Positions 11,563 to 22,086 of a stretch of 64,000 nt of DNA are shown piece after piece. Made by a program: the position numbers and the translations under genes. The notes beneath the pieces are model-generated. The model was not told the origin of the DNA. It was given only the letters and a program-made list of their open reading frames with translations, and did no database searches. The DNA is from Fragilaria radians (taxonomy: Eukaryota > Bacillariophyta > Fragilariophyceae > Fragilariales > Fragilariaceae). The stretch spans positions 12,575 through 76,574 of the forward strand of contig CAAAJI010000105.1 in NCBI GenBank assembly GCA_900642245.1, in the 5' to 3' direction. Within the stretch, counting starts at the first letter, position 1. Each line of letters begins with the position of its first letter.

Positions 11563-13244
11563 ATCTTTTCATGATCAATCAGGTTGGATGTAACAACAAG
11601 TGAAGCTAGTTGTGAATGCCAGTAAGATTCTGTATTTTCTGATTCTTCGATACCATTTAATTGTTTTATCATGATAGCATGGATTACGTCCGTTTAAGAT
11701 TGTAGAATATAGCTTTCAATCTTTTTGGTTAGAAGAAGCATATATATGAATATTCGTCAGGAACACAATTAAAGCTTTAGGTGTTATCTCAAATGAATAC
11801 AAATTTCACAATTAAAAAGTGATCACAATTTGGCATGGAGGATTGATCGCGTGATCTTGAACTTTTCTGGACTCAAATCTGTCATGTCAAAATGGAGCCT
11901 AAAGGGATTTTCCGATGTGATGTAAAAATTCTTTATGTGCTGAACACTCTTTTGCCAAAAAAGTCAAACAAGCCTGTAATTGATTCTTGAATAAGAACTT
12001 TCCAAGAGTTTGAAAAAGTAAAAAATGAGATTCATTTGCATGGTCTTGAGGAGAAGAATCAATGCTTGATGTCTTCAAGGCTGAACACAAATCTCCTCTG
12101 TTTAAGCAGATATTGCCAATTTCCATTGGATGAGCTATTATCTGTGCTAAAAGAATGTCAAAGACCAAAATATGTTATGCTATCTGAGATTGAGGTAGAA
12201 AAATTACTTTCTATGGTTACGTTGTTATGTTAAACTTCTCCTCTTTTTGATCCTGATTAAGTTTTGTTATACTTCTATTTTTTAAATTAGCCTAAAAAAT
12301 ACAAACAACGGTGATCTCAAGGCTATGCTGGCACGTCAAATATATTTTGACCGCTCTTTAACAAGAATAAATGTTAAATTACTGTAGAGTACATGAAGAA
12401 AATAAATTGTCTGTACTAGAATTGGATTTTGCGCATTCAGTACCTGTGCTTAGGATAGTTTCTGGTGATGGATGTTTTCAATCCTTTCGTAGGACTGACC
12501 AGCTTTTGACAACTTAAATAAGTCCTTAGAAGATATAGTTAACACCGTATAGAGATACGCGATTGCTTTTTTAATTGACATGCAATTTCAAGAGTCTTTT
12601 CGGCAAGCTTTCACTATCTTTGATACCTGCCACATCCCGCTGATCTAGAGCCTTATCATTGTCCAGAGTCTCAGTAAAGTTGTAAAACTCTAGTTGTTTG
12701 AAACAGCACATTACAAAAATAAATCAAATAAACGCTTCAATACTTCCATTAAATGATAGACTACATAAAGCTGATATCTAAGTGTAAGCATTTAATAAGC
12801 CGTAATCAGATACTTCCTCATCCATGATCGGATCAAAGATAGTTGTTTGTATGTGTGTGTTGAATGTAATGTAACAAAATAGTCTACAATGACAAAGAAT
12901 TATTTGCATGATGTGAGCAGAGTGACACGATAGGAGCCCTCTAAGATAGGGATGTTGGGTACGTGAAAAGATAGTATATTTGTGGCCTCATTAATCAGAG
13001 TACAATCCTATCACATGTTGTTTGTTCTCTTTGCATGTGGGGATCAGTTCCGTGTTTGAACCTAAACGGTTTTGAACGGTATGAATCTCGGAGTACACCT
13101 CATATTTGGGATACGTCAGAACGTACGTGTCCGTTTCGTAAAGAGTTGATCAGTAGAACCTCTGTTGCCCTCCAAGTGCTAGTACTGGTCAGCCATAACC
13201 CCTTTCCATCTCATTTCGTTGGTGGTTGTTTTTTGGGGGAGAAA
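11563..13244. other. Intergenic; nothing recognised
   Basis: AT-rich DNA between GET4 and the kinesin gene. Short frames on both strands near 11.9-12.2 kb overlap each other and match nothing known. The kinesin frame is open upstream to 13035, but that stretch has no kinesin-like sequence and is probably 5' leader. Confidence 0.5.
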
Positions 13245-16200
13245 ATGACATCTTCACCAGACAGTGGGTCTTCGGTGCAGGTTGCGATTCGAGTGAGACC
13301 ACTATTATCTTTAGAAAGTGGATCCACAAAATGTATTGAAGTATTGCGCAATCCTGCAGCCGGGGACTGCCCAAATGTAATTCGTATAGGAGGTGAACAC
13401 GGTCCAATGTTTTGCTTTGATCAAGTCTTTTCATCAGAAACTGCACAAATAGACGTGTATGAACAACGTGTAAGTCCTTTAGTGGACTCTTGTCTTAAGG
13501 GATATAATGCCACGACGCTTGCCTATGGTCAGACAGGATCAGGAAAAACTTTTTCAATGACAGGCCCTACCACAACAATGCAAGATGGAGAACGAGCTGG
13601 AATTATACCTCGCGCTATTCAATCTATTTTTGATCAGCTATGCACTTTCAAAAAAGAACGAACCAATAAAGAATCTGCCTATGACTTTGAAGTTAGAATT
13701 CAATTTTTGGAACTTTACGGTGAAGAAATTCGTGATCTACTTTCTAACAAGAGCGATTTCGACAAATTATCTATTCGCGACATTGGAATGGAAGAACCAG
13801 AAGTCCTGGGTGCAACCCAAGCACGTGTCGATGGACCTGAAGATGCAATGTTATGTTTGGCCCGTGGCATGTTACGACGTGTCACTGCATCAACAGCTAT
13901 GAATTCTGAGTCATCTCGGTCACACGCGATTCTGTCTCTACACGTCGAACAGCAAACTACATCAGGGAGTGATGGAATGTCGAGTTTTGTACGCTCCAAA
14001 TTTCATTTCGTTGATTTGGCAGGCAGTGAACGCCAGAAGCGAACTCAAGCAGTGGGCCAGCGGCTGAAGGAAGGCATTGACATTAACAAAGGCTTATTTG
14101 TTTTAGGCAATGTAATTTCGGCGCTTGGTGATCCCAAGAAATCTGGAAAGGTTTTTGTTCCATATCGAGATTCAAAGCTGACTAGACTGCTGAAGGGATC
14201 CTTGGGTGGAAATCACAAAACTTTGATGCTCGTTTGTATCTCTCCATCAAGTAGTAACTTAGAAGAATCGCTCAACTGTTTGCGATATGCTAATCGCGCC
14301 AAAAACATTCAGAACAACGCTGTTGTAAATGTCGACGCGGGAACAAGGCTTTTGGCAGAACTACGTGCTCAAGTGGCTGCTTTAGCATCTGAGCTTCTAC
14401 GAGTAAGGAAAGGTGGTGATCCTTCTACTCTATATTCCGAGCAAATCTTACTTGGTCTTTCTGAAGGGAGCAGTGGAGGAATCTCGACTGTTGCAGCAAA
14501 AAATAGCGATTCTATTTGCCACGGCAACACATTCACGCAAGAAAAGACATTCCAATCTTCCCCGAATCTTCCAGTTTCACCAGATGAAATGCGATCCGCA
14601 AATAAATTCTTTGAAAAGTCAAAATTGGCTGTTCAGCAAGCAAATGAAGAACTTCTTAGCATGACAGAAGAACTCTTTACTGTTCGAGCAGAGAGAGAGA
14701 TGTATAGGTTAAGGTTAGAGACACTTGGCCACGCGGAAATCGACAATGCTTTCTTGGAAAAAGCAGCAGAATATGAACGTGAGATAGCGACCCTGAAAGA
14801 AGCAATCCAAGCGTCATCAATGTTGTCTCTCTCTATGGGAGATAGCCCTGTCAATAAGATGATTGCTCAAGCATCCCGTTCTCTTGAAAGAGAAAAGGCG
14901 CAGTTACGGTGCTTGCAGACAGGTTGCACTCTTGAAGAGGAAGATCCAAGACATCAATCAGATTTCGACGACGACGACGACTTAGAATTTGAGACTCAGC
15001 AGCTTCGGTCGCAGGTAATTCAGTCGTTTTCTCCAGAAAGTGAGCTTGAGGCAGAACATAAAGCAGCTGAAGATAAGTTGTCTGCAATAACGAAAGAGTT
15101 CCTTCAAGGAGAAGATGAAGAAGACTCAGATGAGCCAATGCATGAAGTGTCAAACGAATCTGCAAGTGAAAATGAAGCTCGGCAACTGAACTTACAGTTT
15201 TCGCTTGCAGATTTATCTCGAAGTATAGAGGAGAAAGAGACACTAATCCGTCAACTTCAAAATAGCCAGAAAAAGTATGCAACAATGCGTGAATTCTACG
15301 AAGAAAAGCTGAAGCAAATGGAAGTTCAAGTGAAAGAACGTGAAAACGAGCGTGAAGCACTCCTTTTCGAGCTTAGGAAACTAGAATCAGCCAGCCCTCG
15401 TGCAAAGGAACATCCTCGAACCAAAGAGTTAGAAGAACAACTTCGAAACAAGGAGAGACATATAGCGGGGCTCAAAAAGCGACAGAACGAATTAATTAGC
15501 TTGACTGGCGTTTCAACCAAAAACGAGTCTGAAATCAATCGACTCAAGAAGGATATTGTTTCGATGAAGACTCAAAAAGTGGAGCTTCAAAAACTGATCA
15601 ATGCTGAACGCAAAAGCCATGCAGATGACATTAATCGAATGAAGAAGAAAATGTTACATCATGATAAGGAAGCAAACAAATGGAAAAAGATTTCAGACCA
15701 AAAGGCAGCAGAGGCTGAAAAGGCTCTACTGGTTTCAAAGTCTAGGTTAGAACAGATTGGAACGTTGAAAATGAAGTATTCTAATGCTGAGAAATTGCTT
15801 CGAGTTAGAACTGTTAAACGGGGAGTTTTGGAAAAAGCTGGAATTGATAGTGTTTTGATTGGTCGACGGATAGCCAAAAAAGCCAAAATTTCTACGAAGT
15901 CTAAAATTGACATTGATGCTGTACGCGACTTTCTAGACAAAAAAGTCGCTGATATTGGGAAAAAGGAAGCAATTGCTGACAAGCTAGCACATGAATGGGA
16001 AGATCATCTGGAGCTTTTGGTTCAAAAGCAAGAGCTTTCTAAGACTGGAGCGAGTAGTTTGGCAAAGCAAAATATCGATATCCAGCTAAAGTACAAAGAG
16101 GAGAGAATCCGAAAACTTGCAGAACAACTTGGAAAGCAGCCCAATTCCAATGAAGCAGACATAAAGGAAATAGCGTTTGATGGTGAAGAGTTTCAAAAGT

Positions 16201-17879
16201 TTTTTCCTGAGGCTTCAACGTTGCAAGGACTTAAGATAACATCCCGCATTTTGTTTGGGATGGTTGTCAGAGAAAGGAGACGGGTGGCTACTTTGGCTCG
16301 AACAGCTTCGGCATTGAATGAGCGAGTGAAAAGTGCTGAACAAATAGTATCAGAGAAGGAAGCGGCTTTTCGTTCTCACTGCGAGGAGGAGAGGGCTGAG
16401 CGCGCTGCATTGGCTCAGAATCAACAAGAACAGATTTTGTCATTAATGGAGCTTGTCCGTAATGATGTGGGTCAATTTGCAACACCAACTTGCAGTGAAG
16501 CTGATAAAAATGCTACTCAATTATCTGCCAGTATGCCAAATCTTTCGGAGATTTCGGGTGTTGGCTCGAGAATGGCTGTTTTAGCCAATGAACGTGTCGA
16601 AGCTTTAGAGCGACAGCTTCGCGAATTGCGTGGTGAGAGGGAGTCTATGTTAATGTACAAGGCAATGGAAGCCGAAACCAAAAATGCTCTTCACGACAAG
16701 TTGGAAGAACTTGAGAGATTATCGAAGGAAGCTGATAAGTTGCGAGATGTAATTCGTAGTATTCGTCGCGTCGTAACTAATGGAAATGCAAATTCAGAGA
16801 ATTTGGAAGAAGAAATATTACGTCTTGTGACATCGGTTCTTAATAATGGAATCCAGACTGAAGAATCGATATTGATCCGAAAGCTTCGAGATGGAAAAGC
16901 GGGTATGTTGGACTCCATCGTTACAGAAAGTGATAGTGAGGGCGATGATGAGGTCCCTGAATGGGCTGGAGATATAATGGCTGATTTGGCGGTCATTGCT
17001 GAAGGTCACATTCCTGATGCTCTGCTTTCAATCCCTGAGTTCCAAGAGAAATCTTTGTTCGTGGAAACAAAACCGCTGAAGAATTCTACGAAGAACAGCG
17101 TCTTTGACCGACTTACAAATCCCAATAACTTTACTGGCGTACAGAAACGGAAAACAGGGCAGGTTACTATGAGGACGAAAACAAGAAGAACAGTAGAGTT
17201 GCCAACGGGCTTTCCATCAAAACAAGCAGAGAGGAGAGCGGTATCACAAAAAGTTGAAGAGCAACTTGATGATTTCTTACTTACTTGTGACGCGGAATCA
17301 ACATCAAGTTCTAACACAAAGAGTAAAGTTGTTGACGACGGAAACGACGACGGTATTGACCGTCGATCAGTTTTCGAACGACTATTAAGTCCATCAATGT
17401 ATACCGGGACTCAAAAAGATAAAATCCAGGATGTCCAGGCAAAGAAGAGTCAGAAAGCTGAAGAAATGCTTGATGATCTGCTGATGTCTCATCATGGATT
17501 ACCTACTCCAAGCAAACATGAATCGTTTGATAACAATGCAAACAAGAAACAAGTTGAATCTGTAGATATTACAACGCTTGTTGCAAACAAAGTCTCAGAA
17601 TACACTCAAAAAGATGTCTTCGAGCGCCTTCAGTCAAATACAACTCAATCGTACGCTGTAAAGCAACACACTGGTCCAGTCGTTCGTAGTCCTACAATTA
17701 CGGATAATGAAAAGTCGGATAGACAAGCAACTTGCGGACGGGCTAAGGTTGAAGCCGAAATCGCCTCACCCCACAGAGATAAGTCTGGCTATACTCAGCA
17801 AAATGTGTTTGAGCGCCTTCAGAAGACTAAGACACATGCTTTCGCTGGGAAAGAGCACACTCGTGATGGGGATGATTGA
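13245..17879 (+). CDS. Kinesin-4-like motor with long coiled coil and C-terminal repeats
   Basis: Plus-end-directed type microtubule motor, 1544 residues, no intron. The N-terminal motor has VQVAIRVRPL (near residue 11), the P-loop GQTGSGKT (95-102), switch I NSESSRSH (near 220), switch II DLAGSE (near 257) and LRYANRAKNIQN (near 346). The motor starts about ten residues from the N-terminus, as in the kinesin-4/KIF4-FRA1 group. Residues about 520-1200 are mostly heptad-like coiled coil with Asp/Glu-rich patches. The C-terminus carries four related repeats, annotated separately. I chose the ATG at 13245 because the motor begins right after it; the frame is open 70 codons further upstream. Subfamily assignment is from architecture and less certain than the kinesin call. 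Confidence 0.9.
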   Translation: MTSSPDSGSSVQVAIRVRPLLSLESGSTKCIEVLRNPAAGDCPNVIRIGGEHGPMFCFDQVFSSETAQIDVYEQRVSPLVDSCLKGYNATTLAYGQTGSGKTFSMTGPTTTMQDGERAGIIPRAIQSIFDQLCTFKKERTNKESAYDFEVRIQFLELYGEEIRDLLSNKSDFDKLSIRDIGMEEPEVLGATQARVDGPEDAMLCLARGMLRRVTASTAMNSESSRSHAILSLHVEQQTTSGSDGMSSFVRSKFHFVDLAGSERQKRTQAVGQRLKEGIDINKGLFVLGNVISALGDPKKSGKVFVPYRDSKLTRLLKGSLGGNHKTLMLVCISPSSSNLEESLNCLRYANRAKNIQNNAVVNVDAGTRLLAELRAQVAALASELLRVRKGGDPSTLYSEQILLGLSEGSSGGISTVAAKNSDSICHGNTFTQEKTFQSSPNLPVSPDEMRSANKFFEKSKLAVQQANEELLSMTEELFTVRAEREMYRLRLETLGHAEIDNAFLEKAAEYEREIATLKEAIQASSMLSLSMGDSPVNKMIAQASRSLEREKAQLRCLQTGCTLEEEDPRHQSDFDDDDDLEFETQQLRSQVIQSFSPESELEAEHKAAEDKLSAITKEFLQGEDEEDSDEPMHEVSNESASENEARQLNLQFSLADLSRSIEEKETLIRQLQNSQKKYATMREFYEEKLKQMEVQVKERENEREALLFELRKLESASPRAKEHPRTKELEEQLRNKERHIAGLKKRQNELISLTGVSTKNESEINRLKKDIVSMKTQKVELQKLINAERKSHADDINRMKKKMLHHDKEANKWKKISDQKAAEAEKALLVSKSRLEQIGTLKMKYSNAEKLLRVRTVKRGVLEKAGIDSVLIGRRIAKKAKISTKSKIDIDAVRDFLDKKVADIGKKEAIADKLAHEWEDHLELLVQKQELSKTGASSLAKQNIDIQLKYKEERIRKLAEQLGKQPNSNEADIKEIAFDGEEFQKFFPEASTLQGLKITSRILFGMVVRERRRVATLARTASALNERVKSAEQIVSEKEAAFRSHCEEERAERAALAQNQQEQILSLMELVRNDVGQFATPTCSEADKNATQLSASMPNLSEISGVGSRMAVLANERVEALERQLRELRGERESMLMYKAMEAETKNALHDKLEELERLSKEADKLRDVIRSIRRVVTNGNANSENLEEEILRLVTSVLNNGIQTEESILIRKLRDGKAGMLDSIVTESDSEGDDEVPEWAGDIMADLAVIAEGHIPDALLSIPEFQEKSLFVETKPLKNSTKNSVFDRLTNPNNFTGVQKRKTGQVTMRTKTRRTVELPTGFPSKQAERRAVSQKVEEQLDDFLLTCDAESTSSSNTKSKVVDDGNDDGIDRRSVFERLLSPSMYTGTQKDKIQDVQAKKSQKAEEMLDDLLMSHHGLPTPSKHESFDNNANKKQVESVDITTLVANKVSEYTQKDVFERLQSNTTQSYAVKQHTGPVVRSPTITDNEKSDRQATCGRAKVEAEIASPHRDKSGYTQQNVFERLQKTKTHAFAGKEHTRDGDD
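17097..17860 (+). repeat. Four VF[DE]RL repeats encoded at the kinesin C-terminus
   Basis: The kinesin tail contains SVFDRL...NNFTGVQKRK (from 17097), SVFERL...SMYTGTQKDK (from about 17365), YTQKDVFERLQ...YAVKQHTG (from about 17600) and YTQQNVFERLQ...FAGKEHTR (from about 17790). Each pairs VF[DE]RL with an aromatic-T/A-G-x-[QK] segment 8-12 residues later. The pattern resembles the VFDRLTD...YTGTHK-RF signature of p25-alpha/TPPP proteins. The first two units are closest to that form. The last two share an extra YTQ lead-in and look like a more recent duplication. Confidence 0.75.
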
Positions 17880-19121
17880 TTATGTTTATTTTCATTGTAT
17901 TCAAAGTTTGTGACATCCTTGGTTATTGACAAGTTGTTTAGTCATTTATCAGTCTTAAAGATGCAGCTGTTATTCTTTGAATTTCCTAATTTTTTTCAGG
18001 TTGGTATGATTTTCACAACATGGTGGTAAATTGGATTGCAATTTCAGGTTGATTAGGATCGAAGCTTACGTTAGAGAAACAAACCATTTTTTCAGTAAGG
18101 AATGGACTTTATTACTTTGATCTGAAGTATAAATTGATAAAAAATTATGATTTTTCTGTTTCAGATTTAATTCTTTTCTCGACTTTTTCAGTTATTTGGG
18201 TATTCAATATTGTCAACTGTAAAACGATAACTTTCACCTTAGTTGTACATTTGATTCAACTACCTTTAGTTTACTTTTGCCCTCAAATTGGTTTTGTTAA
18301 TTAGATTCAAAACTTCGCATGGTTGATAGTCCTAGGGTCCATTTCTATTTGAACAAAGATGTTGGCATCAACTTGTTTTGTTTGGTTGCTCTTTCTCAAT
18401 TCATTCACAGATCAAACGACATATACCGAATTTCCAGACCATTTTCGAAAAACTTTAAAAGCAAGTAAACAATGCCAATTTATGACTTGCTGGGCGAAGT
18501 ATTACTATTTGCTGACATGAAATACTACTTGCAAAAAACCATTTAATCTGTTGGTAAGCATTTTTGCAATCAAATGGAGTTGAAAATCCGCCACCAAGCC
18601 CAAACTTCGAAACATGATTGTTTTTGCTTTCCTTCAAAATTTCGAAATTTGGTTTCTTTCATTGGTTGCTGTGCTGTGTCTTTGATGATGCACCTTGTTT
18701 TCTCACCTCTTTATTCTTCACTTGTTTTATCCGCTCAATAGTCTCAAGACTTGATGTGGGGTTCCCTTCTTCTCTCCAGTGTTCAATTCCATTCCAATAT
18801 ATGATTTTGTATGGAGGACAATATGGCTTTCTTTCAATGAGTTAGATTGTACCAATGTAGACTTGGCATCTTAGACAGATCTAAGCACCTGAATCATCCG
18901 AAATACTGGCAAAGTAAGAAAAATATTAATATTCCAATTGCTATTATGAAATCTCACGAGAGGAATGCATATAAATCTCACGATCAGATACGGCTATTAA
19001 AATTGTCGACATCGTTGCTTCGGGACATTGTGCCCATACACTACTATACTAGTAATGTAAATCTAGTCTACTGTTTCACGTCTAGTGTCTTGTTAGTTGC
19101 TTATCACATTTGACAGGTTAC
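17880..19121. other. Intergenic; nothing recognised
   Basis: AT-rich DNA with T-runs after the kinesin stop. Short open frames at 18.6-19.1 kb are low-complexity. CACATTTGACAG just before 19117 resembles a 3' splice site, so the RING gene could have a spliced 5' leader. Confidence 0.45.
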
Positions 19122-20219
19122 ATGACGATTCCTCGAGATTGGTGCTCTGCTTGTGAAGATCATTGTCGAGACCATGCCACAGTGTGCACAATTTGTGGTC
19201 AAACGTTGCAGCTCCGACCAATGGTCACTCGTGTTATGTCGTCATCTTCGTCTTCTTTCCATGAAACGAATGGTCAACGAGTCGCTGCAGAATCCATGTT
19301 TCAAGGATTACATCAATCAAATCAAGATCTAATAATGCTATTGGGAAGTATCCGCGAACGAGTGTCAACGATGCGGCAGCAAGCTTCCGAATTACGACAA
19401 TGGGTAGAAGAACAGAGTGAAATATTTGATCCTCAAGCAACTCCATCTAGGTCGCGTCCGACATCTTCTGAGTTTCTTCGGAACCTACCCCGCATACAGA
19501 TCCGAGATAACTTGTCATCATTCCAACAAGCAACAATAGAAATTGACAGTATCACATACGAAGCTCTGTGCGGTGACTTTGGACCATCACCACCGATACA
19601 ATTGAACGATAGATTTCTAGTCCTAGCAGAACCTAGGACTGGAAAAGGCGGAAAGCTCAATTCAAAACTCCGTGATATTGTCCAAACTGAGTGCCCTGGT
19701 GCAATTATGTATATGGAACGGGGAGATGGTGTTACTTTTGTTCAGAAGGCCATTGCCGCGCAAGAAATTGGAGCTTCTGCGGTGATCGTGTCAAATTCGA
19801 CCAGTAAGCTTTGGCCATATGTAATGCAAGATACCAAAAAAGAAGCAATAGATTTAGGTTTAAAAATTCCCATCGTCATGGTCAAACAATCGGATGGAAT
19901 GCAAATTCTCGAGAGCTTTCGGTATAAAGTGCCGAAATGCACACTTGCGATTGATGTAGTTGTTAAAGAGTGCATCATATGTGTGGATTGCCTTGCCGTT
20001 GGACAAACTGCATTAAAGTTGCCTACTTGTGGACATACCTTTCATGAGTCATGTGCCATGATGTGGCTTACTAATCACCACTCATGCCCTTATTGTCGAG
20101 GAGAGTTACCTACAGATGACGACGAAAATGATCAACAAAGACGTGAGCTGCGTCCCAATACCCTGGAACCGTCACCCAACAACAGTACTGAAAGAAATAG
20201 TGACTCCTTCTACGGATAA
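19122..20219 (+). CDS. RING-H2 E3 ligase-like protein with N-terminal zinc ribbon and PA domain
   Basis: Likely ubiquitin ligase, 365 residues, no intron. The N-terminus WCSACEDHCRDHATVCTICG has a C-x2-C...C-x2-C zinc-ribbon pattern like the one at the start of RNF126/RNF115-type ligases. Residues about 150-275 resemble a protease-associated (PA) domain, with MERGDGVTFVQKAIAAQEIGA, SAVIVSNS, and KIPIVMVKQSDGMQIL. The C-terminus has a RING-H2, CIICVDCL...CGHTFHESCAMMWL...CPYCRGELP (residues 284-331). No signal peptide or membrane segment is visible, which is unusual because PA-RING proteins are normally membrane-anchored. The ATG at 19122 is the first in frame. Confidence 0.82.
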   Translation: MTIPRDWCSACEDHCRDHATVCTICGQTLQLRPMVTRVMSSSSSSFHETNGQRVAAESMFQGLHQSNQDLIMLLGSIRERVSTMRQQASELRQWVEEQSEIFDPQATPSRSRPTSSEFLRNLPRIQIRDNLSSFQQATIEIDSITYEALCGDFGPSPPIQLNDRFLVLAEPRTGKGGKLNSKLRDIVQTECPGAIMYMERGDGVTFVQKAIAAQEIGASAVIVSNSTSKLWPYVMQDTKKEAIDLGLKIPIVMVKQSDGMQILESFRYKVPKCTLAIDVVVKECIICVDCLAVGQTALKLPTCGHTFHESCAMMWLTNHHSCPYCRGELPTDDDENDQQRRELRPNTLEPSPNNSTERNSDSFYG

Positions 20220-20750
20220 TTCTTTGATAGAAAATTAAAGCAATATTGACCACCATAATTTCGAGGAGGTAATATTCATTCGTCTCAATATACTAAAGTG
20301 ATCTGAACTTGATGACATGTTTCCCACCGAATATAATATGTCTAGCTTGTACAAAAATATCTCTAATCGTATTGCTGAGGCCGAAAAATAATGACGCATG
20401 AGGTCAACGGAATAAATTTCCTTAGGACAAAGGCAAATAGTATCAAAATCGCCTCTATTAAGTTTTCGAATTTTTTGCTCCATTATTTATTTAATATATT
20501 GCATGCTCCGCTTCTTTTTCGTGTATCTCTACCCCATCTTCTTGGTCCACGTATGATGAAATACGCCGAAATGAAGCACGAGCAGTCAAATTCGCAACCT
20601 CCAGACGACGTTCAGAAATATCTGCTAAATGAGTCTGATCAGCACGAGCTTGTTTGTATTCATCATGACTGTTGAGTTAAGAAAGCGAAATCGTGTTAGG
20701 AAATATCGTGGAAAACCATAACAAGTTAAAAAGATATTTCATCGATTTAC
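20220..20750. other. Intergenic between convergent genes
   Basis: Separates the stop codons of the RING gene (plus) and the EF-hand gene (minus). A 94-codon frame at 20391-20675 looks like chance. It must hold the 3' ends of both transcripts; no clear signal stands out. Confidence 0.5.
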
Positions 20751-22086
20751 TCACCATTGACCCATGAATGCGCAGAAGGCCAAGAAGTCAACTTGCCCGT
20801 CGCCATCGCTGTCGATTGCTGCAAAGAGAGCATTAAAGTCACTTTCCGAAATCTCACCTGCTTTTCCGGAGGAAATGAACTCCCATAAATCGTCTTTGGT
20901 GATCAATCCGTCTTCTGTTTGCAAATCTACTTTTTTGAATTCTTCTGCTAGTTCCTCTGGCTCCATAGAACGGAATGATTTATTAACAGATATAGTCTCG
21001 GCTATTCGCTTTGCGAAGATAGTTTTATATCTCTTGATTTGACGACTGGACAAAAAGCGATGGACAGCGAAACATAAGGCGAGTAGGATCACTATTCCTG
21101 CAATGATGAATCCTGACAACGCTCCAGCCTTAAGTGAAGCTTTCGGCTCTTGAAATGGTGAGATGGAACATTCTGGATCTTGGGAGCACCAATCTTCTTC
21201 AGTGGGACAAACTTCTTCTAAGCAATTTCCGACCATAGGAACTGGTACTTGCTTCTTGGTGGACAGGCCAGAGGCTTTGTAAGCTGCGTTAACTGCGTCA
21301 ATCCACTCTTGCTCAGTTACTCGAGTTTCAAAGGCATGATAAGTCTTCGAGAGAATGAGCGAGCCATTAATACTTTGGAACTGATCACTAAGAATGCGGG
21401 CTGTATTGGCATCAGAGTCCAAAGAGTACCAACTTTCCGACCCAACATCACCGGTTGCTGCTTTGAACGTGAAAAAAGCAGAGTTCTCGTCGACTATTTA
21501 TGATTGATAAATTGAGCATCTCAACATGAATGTAGGATGTGGAACTTGAATAACTTACCATCATACGCACGAAATAAATCTTTTCCTAATTTCCGATCAG
21601 GATCCTTTGAAATAAATGACATGGTTCCATCCTTCTCGTATGATGTTGTGGCAAAAGAGTCAGTAAAGAAGATGTCGTTAAGACTAGTGAGCTCAATACG
21701 ATGAGCCATCATTCGTGACCCTTTCACGGTATTATTAACAAACAACTTAAGGTCATAGGCTGAGGATAGTTCTTGTGATCCAGGAAAGAGGAATTGGAAT
21801 TTCCCTTCCCCAATGAAGTAACCATCGAATTTCCCCCACACTACAGAATTGGTGGGAATGGAACGAGTATTGAGGATAAAAGGAGCATTGGGTTATAAAT
21901 TCTGATTTGTCATTGCGCACCTTCCGCTTGATCTGCAGCATTATTGCTAGACTTTGGATCGTATCGAATGTCTGTTTGTCCTAAGCATGGAGTTGTCAAG
22001 ATTTCACCACATTGCAAAGCTGCGCTCACTTGAAAAAGTAAGGCAGAGGTAAATATGAAGCTAGAACTCAGTGATAACATTGTCAT
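20751..22086 (-). CDS. Secretory-pathway single-pass membrane protein with cytosolic EF-hand
   Basis: Three exons on the minus strand: 22086-21921, 21840-21559 and 21493-20751, with donors GTGCGC and GTAAGT and acceptors TGTAG and AATAG, give 396 residues. MLSLSSSFIFTSALLFQVSAA is a clear signal peptide, followed by an acidic, Cys-containing lumenal or extracellular part with VWGKFDGYFIGEGKFQF and a Cys-rich stretch CLEEVCPTEEDWCSQDPEC. A single membrane helix, GFIIAGIVILLALCFAVHRFL, leads to a cytosolic tail. The tail ends in a canonical EF-hand loop DSDGDGQVDF, preceded by a weaker EF-like helix pair. It probably senses calcium behind a receptor-like ectodomain. I do not recognise a named family. 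An upstream in-frame ATG at 22227 would bury the signal peptide. Confidence 0.8.

Noticed and set aside
13035..13244. Kinesin start at the most upstream ATG
   Set aside because: The 70 added residues show no kinesin similarity; the motor begins right after the ATG at 13245.
14851..15982. Long minus-strand frames opposite the kinesin coiled coil
   Set aside because: Leu/Ser-rich antisense shadows of Glu/Lys-rich coiled-coil coding sequence.
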